From assembly GCA_902766525.1 (NCBI GenBank), contig CACXDX010000213.1, forward strand, positions 1 to 10,235: 10,235 bases of DNA, in the 5' to 3' direction. Under the pieces are notes generated by a model. That model had not been told where the DNA came from, ran no database searches, and saw only the letters and a program-made list of their open reading frames with translations. This DNA comes from an uncultured Bacillota bacterium (GTDB taxonomy: Bacteria > Bacillota > Dehalobacteriia > UBA7702). A program made the position numbers and the translations under genes. Within the stretch, counting starts at the first letter, position 1; each line of letters opens with the position of its first letter. Below, piece after piece: positions 5,614 to 10,235 of the stretch.

Positions 5614-6531
5614 TTATTTCGCGGCCAAACCGATGATGTCATGAACATCGTTATAACCGTTGTCAATCAGATATTGCTCGATACCGTCGATGACCTTCAT
5701 CGTTACGGTCGGATCGATAAAATTGGCCGTACCGATGCTGACCGCCGTCGCACCGGCCAATAAAAATTCCACGGCATCCTGCCAGCAGGTAATACCGCCC
5801 AAACCGATAATGGGTAAATCCACCGCTTTATGAACCTGATACACCATGCGCAATGCCACGGGTTTGATCGCGGGGCCGGAAAGGCCGCCGACAACATTAC
5901 CGAGAATCGGTTTCTTTGTTCTGATATCAACAGCCATTCCCAGCAGACAGTTGATCAGCGTTAATCCGTCGGCACCGCCTGCCTTGGCGGCATTTGCCAC
6001 CTCAACGATATCGGTAACGTTGGGTGAAAGCTTCATGATCACGGGCTTTGTCGTGTTCGCCTTGACCACTTCCGCCGTTTCTTTGACGAGATCGGGATTG
6101 GTACCCAATGCCATACCGCCGTTTTTCACATTGGGACAGGAAACATTCACTTCCAACGCGTGAACGGCATCTTCTTTTTCCAAAATGGCGGCGACTTTAC
6201 CGTAGTCTTCAATATCTTTTCCGGCAATATTGACGACGATCGGAGAACCGTATTCCGCCACTTTCGGCAGGGTTTCTTTAACAAAGACTTCAACGCCGGG
6301 GTTTTCCAAGCCGATGGAATTCAGCATCCCCGCCGGTGTTTCGGCACAGCGGGGCTGAAGATTTCCGGGTCTCGGTTCCAATGTCGTGCCTTTGACGGTA
6401 ATGGCGCCGAGACGGCTGAGATCAACATATTCCGTCATTTCCAAACCTGAGCCGAAGGTGCCCGACGCAGTGGTTACGGGATTCGGCATTTGTAAGCCGC
6501 CGACATTCACGCCGAGATTTACTTTACTCAT
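5614..6531 (-). CDS. pyrD: Dihydroorotate dehydrogenase, class 1B catalytic subunit
   Basis: Oxidises dihydroorotate to orotate with FMN. The 305-residue protein carries the class 1 features: 'NPVTTASGTFGSG' (17-29), VKGTT (46-50), 'TPAGMLNSIGLENPG' (65-79), catalytic cysteine C132 in EVNVSCPN (127-134), K167 in IMKLSP, and the FMN-phosphate region GLGGI (243-247) and SIGTAN (265-270). The cysteine rather than serine base marks a class 1 enzyme. Its partner PyrK, encoded directly upstream, makes it class 1B, the heterotetramer that passes electrons to NAD. The gene overlaps pyrK by 8 bases (ATGAGTAA), a typical arrangement for subunits made in equal amounts. The protein is cytoplasmic. Confidence 0.96.
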   Translation of the reverse strand: MSKVNLGVNVGGLQMPNPVTTASGTFGSGLEMTEYVDLSRLGAITVKGTTLEPRPGNLQPRCAETPAGMLNSIGLENPGVEVFVKETLPKVAEYGSPIVVNIAGKDIEDYGKVAAILEKEDAVHALEVNVSCPNVKNGGMALGTNPDLVKETAEVVKANTTKPVIMKLSPNVTDIVEVANAAKAGGADGLTLINCLLGMAVDIRTKKPILGNVVGGLSGPAIKPVALRMVYQVHKAVDLPIIGLGGITCWQDAVEFLLAGATAVSIGTANFIDPTVTMKVIDGIEQYLIDNGYNDVHDIIGLAAK

Positions 6532-7297
6532 AATCCATCACCCCCATGGCAAATACCGGGCCGTCCTGACAGCACTTGCGATTCTTCCCGTCCTTCGCTT
6601 TTTTGGAGCAGGAAAGGCAGACGCCGAGACCGCAGCCCATTCTCGCTTCGGTGGAGACTTCCCCCTTAAGATGATATTTTTCAACAACACCTTCCACGGC
6701 TTTTAACATGGCCTCGGGTCCGCAGGCATAAACAAAATCGGCGCCTTCCTCCCCAAGAAGCCGATCGAGAGGATTTGTAACAAAACCTTTTTCCCCAACG
6801 GAACCGTCTTCGGTCACGAGGATCATCTCCACACCTTCTTCCTCATACAGATCAAGGCAGGCAAGACTTTCCTCATCTCTCGCGCCGTAGATCATTTTGA
6901 TCTGTTTATCCTTTTTACGCAAAGCCTCCATCAAAGGATAAAAAGGAGCGGAACCGATACCGCCGGCAACGATCACGGCACGACGTCCGTGGAAAAAAGT
7001 GGAAAAACCGTTTCCCAACGGCCCCAGCAAATCGATGCTGTCTCCGTTTTCCATGTGTGTCATCATTTCCGTGCCTCTGCCGACAACGAGATAAAGCAGG
7101 CTGATGATACCGTTGGCATCATCAATACCGTGCAAACTGATGGGACGGCGGAGCAACGGTTCCGCCACATCCTTAACGCGAACGTTAACGAACTGCCCGG
7201 GTTTGGCTTTTTTGGCGATCCACGGACATTTCAGTTCCATGCGCCAAATATCCTTGCCGACTTTTTCGTTAAGCAATACTTTCCCTGTTTCAAGCAC
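6524..7297 (-). CDS. pyrK: Dihydroorotate dehydrogenase electron-transfer subunit
   Basis: Carries electrons from the FMN of PyrD through FAD and a [2Fe-2S] cluster to NAD. The 257-residue protein shows the ferredoxin-reductase layout: an N-terminal beta-barrel with FAD-binding RRPISL (50-55) and GRGTEMM (73-79), NAD-binding domain motifs GGIGSAP (112-118) and YACGPEAM (190-197), and the C-terminal cluster loop MGCGLGVCLSC with C222, C227 and C230; the fourth ligand is C242 or C243. The start is GTG at 7295-7297, with AAGGAG about 9 bases upstream at the end of pyrC. The gene is only 6 bases from pyrC. In Bacillus subtilis the two carbamoyl-phosphate synthase genes lie between these two; here they are missing. 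Confidence 0.95.
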   Translation of the reverse strand: MLETGKVLLNEKVGKDIWRMELKCPWIAKKAKPGQFVNVRVKDVAEPLLRRPISLHGIDDANGIISLLYLVVGRGTEMMTHMENGDSIDLLGPLGNGFSTFFHGRRAVIVAGGIGSAPFYPLMEALRKKDKQIKMIYGARDEESLACLDLYEEEGVEMILVTEDGSVGEKGFVTNPLDRLLGEEGADFVYACGPEAMLKAVEGVVEKYHLKGEVSTEARMGCGLGVCLSCSKKAKDGKNRKCCQDGPVFAMGVMDYE

Positions 7298-7303
7298 GAT
7301 CTT

Positions 7304-8596
7304 TCACTCCTTTACAACCCTGTTTTCCATGACGACTTCGCCCTCAACAACGGTCAAAACCGGCCACCCGGAAAGGAGACGTCCATGATAAGGTGTATTT
7401 TTCCCCTTGGAATAAAAAGCGTTTTTATCCACAGCCAAAATCGTTTCGGGATCGATCACCGTCACATCGGCGATGCTCCCCGGAGCAATGGTTCCGCCGG
7501 GAAGACCGAAAATCTTCGCGGGAATCAGGCTCATGCGTTCAATCAACTCCGTTTCGGTCAGCTTGCCCTCTTTGACGAGATCGGTCCAAAGCAGCGGCAG
7601 CGCGGTTTCAAATCCGCTGATACCGTTGGCGGCAAAATGATATTCCACGACCTTATCTTCGATGGTATGGGGAGCATGATCTGTGGCAACGCAGTCAATC
7701 ACACCCTCTTTTAAAGCAACGATCAGAGCTTCAACGTCTTCGGCCGTCCTCAGCGGAGGATTGACCTTGGTATTGGTGTCATATCCTCTGACGGCTTCCT
7801 CGGTCATCGTCAAATGATGCGGCGTGACCTCTGCCGTGATCCGCAGTCCTTCTTCTTTGGCTTCTCTGATCATTTTCGCGCCGTAAGCGGTGCTGACATG
7901 TGCGATATGGAGACGGGCTCCGGTAAGCCGCGCCAAAATGATGTCGCGGGCAATCATCGTTTCCTCGGCGGCGGGAGGATTCCCTCTCAGCCCCATGACC
8001 GTGGCAACGTAACCTTCATTCATATCACCATCATCCACGAGATCGAGATCTTCCTCATGAGCGATGAGAGGCAGATCCATGATATGGCTGTATTCCATCG
8101 CCAAACGCATGATGCGGCTGTTGCCGACGGGCCGACCGTCATCGGAAAAAGCAACGGCGCCGGCATCGGCCATAGCGCTCATTTTCGCCAATTCCTTACC
8201 TTCACTGCCTTTGGTAATGGCACCGATGGGATAAACATGGATAAGACCGACTTCCTCCGCTCTGTCACGGACATAACGGATCGAGGCGGGACTGTCGGCA
8301 ACGGGCACCGTATTGGGCATCGGCATGACCGAGGTAAAACCACCGGCTGCCGCGGCCCGGGAGCCGCTGGCAATCGTTTCTTTTCTTTCCAGACCGGGTT
8401 CTCTTAAGTGGCAATGGACGTCAATCAGACCGGGGCAGACGATTTTATCCGCAGCGTCATATACCTCCGCGTCGGGAGCATCGATTTTCGGTTCGATCGC
8501 GGCAATTTTTCCTTCTTCGATCAAAACATCGGCAACAGCGTCGATTTTTTGAGAAGGATCGATAACACGGCCTCCCTTTAATAATAACTTAGACAA
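7304..8596 (-). CDS. pyrC: Dihydroorotase
   Basis: Cyclises carbamoyl aspartate to dihydroorotate; a zinc amidohydrolase of the PyrC/type I kind found in Firmicutes. Counting from the TTG start (430 residues), metal and catalytic residues are H61 and H63 (DVHCHLREPG), D152 (FSDDG), H180 (IAHEED), H233 (HIAHVS) and D306 in ATDHAPH. Other family signatures are MPNT (about 92-95), 'TAEVTPHHL' and KVNPPLR. The usual annotation might be GTG at 8603-8605 (433 residues). I prefer TTG at 8594-8596 because GGGGGTGA, one mismatch from the ideal GGAGGTGA, lies 5 bases before it, while the GTG has no such site. The TTG start gives an 8-base overlap with pyrB (TTGTCTAA), just like the pyrK-pyrD overlap. 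The enzyme call does not depend on this choice. Confidence 0.95.
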   Translation of the reverse strand: MSKLLLKGGRVIDPSQKIDAVADVLIEEGKIAAIEPKIDAPDAEVYDAADKIVCPGLIDVHCHLREPGLERKETIASGSRAAAAGGFTSVMPMPNTVPVADSPASIRYVRDRAEEVGLIHVYPIGAITKGSEGKELAKMSAMADAGAVAFSDDGRPVGNSRIMRLAMEYSHIMDLPLIAHEEDLDLVDDGDMNEGYVATVMGLRGNPPAAEETMIARDIILARLTGARLHIAHVSTAYGAKMIREAKEEGLRITAEVTPHHLTMTEEAVRGYDTNTKVNPPLRTAEDVEALIVALKEGVIDCVATDHAPHTIEDKVVEYHFAANGISGFETALPLLWTDLVKEGKLTETELIERMSLIPAKIFGLPGGTIAPGSIADVTVIDPETILAVDKNAFYSKGKNTPYHGRLLSGWPVLTVVEGEVVMENRVVKE

Positions 8597-9518
8597 GACT
8601 TTCACCCCCGCTCATCAAATACATCAATGCCATACGACAGGCAACCCCGTTGGTAACCTGTTCTTCCACGGAGCACTGCGCCGAATCCGCCACCGCCGAG
8701 GGAATCTCAATGGTACGGTTCATCGGTCCCGGGTGCTGGATCAACACATCTTTCTTGGCTCTTTTCAGACGTTCCTCGGTCATGGCATAATTCTTGGCAT
8801 ATTCCTCGATCGAGGGGAACAACCCTTTCTGCTGACGTTCCATCTGAATGCGGAGCACGTTGACGACATCGGCGCCGTCCAGCGCCTTATCGATATTATA
8901 GTACACTTCCACGCCCATTTTCTCGATATCCTTCGGCATCAGTGTCGGAGGACCGCAGACCCTGACGTGAGCGCCGAGTTTGGTCAATCCCCAGATATTG
9001 GATCGTGCCACGCGGCTGTGAAGAATATCGCCTAAAATCACGACGGTCTGTCCTTCGATCTTCCCTTTGCGCTCGATGATCGTAAACATATCGAGCAGCG
9101 CCTGGGTGGGATGGGCATGGGTTCCGTCGCCGGCATTGATCACCCTCGCTTTTACGGCTTCGCCCAGAAGTTTGGGAGCACCGGACATATTATGCCGGAT
9201 CACGATGATATCCGTACCCATCGCGTCAAGCGTACGCCCGGTATCCTGTAAGCTTTCCCCTTTCTGAACCGACGAAGCCGACGCGCTGATGTTGCAGGTG
9301 CCGGCGCTGAGATATTTTGCCGCCAGTTCAAAACTGAGCCGCGTGCGCGTACTGTTTTCATAAAAGAGCGTCGCAACGGTTTTCCCGCGCAGCGCGGGAA
9401 CTGTTTTGATATCGCGGCGCATTACCGCTTTCATCGGTTTCGCCGTTTCCAGGATCTCGGTGATCTCATCGGCGGTAAGAAATTCCAGATCGATCAGGTC
9501 CTTGGTTTTAATCGCCAT
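8589..9518 (-). CDS. pyrB: Aspartate carbamoyltransferase catalytic chain
   Basis: Condenses carbamoyl phosphate and aspartate, the first committed step. The 309-residue protein has the carbamoyl-phosphate motif FYENSTRTRLSFE (52-64, with S-T-R-T at 56-59), SSVQKGES with K86, HPTQ (136-139), 'GDILHSRVARSN' (163-174), VLRIQMER (221-228) and HPGPMNR (262-268), all expected for the transferase. No regulatory-chain gene (pyrI) is next to it, in line with Firmicutes enzymes that work without one. The ATG at 9516-9518 has GGGGAGG a few bases upstream, in the 12-base gap after pyrR. Its 3' end overlaps pyrC. Its substrate carbamoyl phosphate must come from a synthase encoded elsewhere. Confidence 0.96.
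   Translation of the reverse strand: MAIKTKDLIDLEFLTADEITEILETAKPMKAVMRRDIKTVPALRGKTVATLFYENSTRTRLSFELAAKYLSAGTCNISASASSVQKGESLQDTGRTLDAMGTDIIVIRHNMSGAPKLLGEAVKARVINAGDGTHAHPTQALLDMFTIIERKGKIEGQTVVILGDILHSRVARSNIWGLTKLGAHVRVCGPPTLMPKDIEKMGVEVYYNIDKALDGADVVNVLRIQMERQQKGLFPSIEEYAKNYAMTEERLKRAKKDVLIQHPGPMNRTIEIPSAVADSAQCSVEEQVTNGVACRMALMYLMSGGESLV
8602..8609 (-). promoter_or_regulatory. Shine-Dalgarno site that favours a TTG start for pyrC
   Basis: Inside the end of pyrB the minus strand reads GGGGGTGA, AAGTC, TTG. The element differs at one position from the anti-Shine-Dalgarno complement GGAGGTGA. The GTG candidate (8603-8605) falls within this element and so cannot use it. Confidence 0.6.
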
Positions 9519-9530
9519 TTTTTCCTCCCC

Positions 9531-10079
9531 TTAATATTTCTCTTCTTTTAAAATCACGGTATCATAGCCATCATTTTCGTCAAAACGAACTTCCACCGTT
9601 TCTCTGAGAGCAGTAGGGATATTTTTGCCGACATAATCGGCGCGAATCGGCAGCTCTCTGTGGCCTCTGTCCACCAATACGGCAAGACGCACAAAAGAAG
9701 GCCGTCCCAAATCAAAAATCGCGTCAAGAGCGGCGCGAATGGTACGGCCCGTATAGAGAACATCATCACACAAAACAACTTTTTTCCCATTGATATCGAA
9801 AGGCACCTCACTTTCCCCGACGATGGGAATACCACCCTTCACCGCGATGTCATCGCGATAAAGCGTGATATCGAGAACACCGACGGGAAGATCGGCGCCT
9901 TCCACTTCTTTGATCACAGCCGCCAGACGCTGCGCGAGGTAAATACCGCGTGTACGAACGCCGATCAAAACAAGATCCTCAGCGCCGTGATTCTTTTCAA
10001 GAACTTCGTGAGCCATACGTACAAGCGCACGTTGGATATCGGCTTCGTTCATGATTTCGGATTTGATTTCTTTTGTCAT
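9531..10079 (-). CDS. pyrR: PyrR, pyr operon RNA-binding attenuation protein / uracil phosphoribosyltransferase
   Basis: Binds a hairpin in the pyr leader RNA when UMP is plentiful, so that a terminator forms; it also has uracil phosphoribosyltransferase activity. The 182-residue protein has the family length. Motifs are GVRTRGIYLAQRL (40-52), DITLYRDD (70-77), the PRPP signature VVLCDDVLYTGRT (101-113) and 'DRGHRELPIRADYVGKN' (137-153). This last motif is the basic segment near-identical across PyrR proteins and implicated in RNA binding. The start ATG (10077-10079) has AAGGAG 8 bases upstream; Met10 is a less likely alternative. It is the first gene of the operon, directly behind an attenuator that carries a matching PyrR-binding motif, so it should regulate itself and the six genes that follow. 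pyrB follows after 12 bases. Confidence 0.96.
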   Translation of the reverse strand: MTKEIKSEIMNEADIQRALVRMAHEVLEKNHGAEDLVLIGVRTRGIYLAQRLAAVIKEVEGADLPVGVLDITLYRDDIAVKGGIPIVGESEVPFDINGKKVVLCDDVLYTGRTIRAALDAIFDLGRPSFVRLAVLVDRGHRELPIRADYVGKNIPTALRETVEVRFDENDGYDTVILKEEKY

Positions 10080-10116
10080 CCTGTTTTCTCCTTTTCCGCT
10101 CCGATTTCATCGAAGC

Positions 10117-10156
10117 AAAATAAAAACAGTCCCATTCCCATAAAGAAATAAGACTG
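10117..10156 (-). terminator. Attenuator terminator in the pyr leader
   Basis: On the minus strand CAGTCTTATTTC (10145-10156) pairs with GGAATGGGACTG (10127-10138) across a 6-base loop: a 12-bp stem with three G-U pairs, followed by TTTTT and ATTTT. It lies about 40 bases before the pyrR ATG, after the PyrR-binding motif, which is the position of the PyrR-dependent attenuator in Firmicutes pyr operons. Confidence 0.9.
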
Positions 10157-10213
10157 CCCGGGCAGGTATAAATTACCCGCTGCGGATATCTGAAAATAGA
10201 AAACGGCCTTATT
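10147..10213 (-). promoter_or_regulatory. Candidate antiterminator pairing of the pyr leader
   Basis: AAUAAGGC (10206-10213, loop and 3' side of the PyrR-binding hairpin) can pair over 8 bp, with one G-U, with GUCUUAUU (10147-10154) in the 5' arm of the terminator. Formation of this helix would block both the PyrR-binding hairpin and the terminator. Between the two strands lies a local 7-bp hairpin, GCGGGTA/TACCTGC (10162-10180), which could stack on the antiterminator. Pairings were found by eye and no energies were computed. Confidence 0.55.
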
Positions 10214-10226
10214 GCCTCACGGGACA
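10205..10226 (-). promoter_or_regulatory. PyrR-binding loop (anti-antiterminator) in the pyr leader
   Basis: The RNA reads UGUCCCGUGAGGCA, matching 12 of 14 positions of the PyrR recognition consensus as I recall it (ARUCCNGNGAGGYU). It is followed by AAUAAGGCC, so that GGC and GCC can close a hexaloop AAUAAG. The lower stem is not clear to me. The promoter should lie at or just beyond the window edge. Confidence 0.8.
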
Positions 10227-10235
10227 ATTTAAAGG

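Noticed and set aside
5018..5644. 208-codon plus-strand frame opposite pyrF
   Set aside because: It is antisense to a complete pyrF with all catalytic residues; the composition (rich in F, H, G, R) is what a shadow of this codon usage gives.
6989..7714. 241-codon plus-strand frame opposite pyrK and pyrC
   Set aside because: It spans the junction of two well-supported minus-strand genes, has no ribosome binding site and no recognisable motif.
9997..10110. Possible upstream reading frame starting at ATG 10108-10110 in the pyrR leader
   Set aside because: No ribosome binding site precedes this ATG, and the frame runs into pyrR in another register with a very basic, low-complexity start; the leader is better explained by the attenuator.
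10154..10165. Perfect 12-base palindrome CTGCCCGGGCAG in the pyr leader as a protein-binding operator
   Set aside because: It straddles the base of the terminator stem and the adjacent local hairpin, so its symmetry is probably a by-product of RNA structures; no regulator is suggested by it.

Overview
All ten genes supported here lie on the minus strand, so the window reads biologically from its right end to its left end. It looks like the chromosome of a Firmicutes-type bacterium, probably an anaerobe. The reasons are a PyrR-controlled pyr operon with a leader attenuator, a class 1B PyrD/PyrK pair, strong AGGAGG-like ribosome binding sites, GTG and TTG starts, a YlbF-family protein, and a biotin synthase of the kind I associate with clostridia and relatives. 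The moderate base composition would fit Negativicutes or Clostridia, but I cannot name a genus.

Right part (about 10235 to 4200): a compact de novo pyrimidine operon in the order pyrR-pyrB-pyrC-pyrK-pyrD-pyrF-pyrE. It is preceded by a leader with a PyrR-binding motif, a candidate antiterminator pairing and an intrinsic terminator. It ends in a perfect 15-bp hairpin 8 bases after pyrE. Together the enzymes take carbamoyl phosphate and aspartate to UMP. The carbamoyl-phosphate synthase genes (pyrAA/pyrAB) and the uracil permease gene (pyrP), present in the Bacillus subtilis operon, are absent: pyrC and pyrK are 6 bases apart where pyrAA/pyrAB would sit.

Middle (about 4113 to 2000): two apparently single-gene units. 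bioB (biotin synthase) has a consensus sigma-70-type promoter (TTGACA, 16 bases, TATAAT) and lacks one of the three cysteines that bind the [2Fe-2S] cluster in E. coli BioB. A classical short-chain dehydrogenase has its own candidate promoter and a clear terminator. No other biotin genes are in the window.

Left part (about 1875 to 1): a three-gene cluster of a small YlbF-family helical protein, a MoxR-type AAA+ ATPase starting at TTG, and the N-terminal 126 codons of a protein resembling the N-terminal region of CoxE-like VWA-domain proteins, cut by the window edge. MoxR plus VWA pairs usually act as chaperone or metal-insertion-like machines; the client here is unknown. This cluster is the least understood part of the window. 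The rest is ordinary housekeeping DNA with some details worth checking (leader switch, missing carAB, BioB cysteines). I see no mobile elements, CRISPR arrays, tRNA or rRNA genes.
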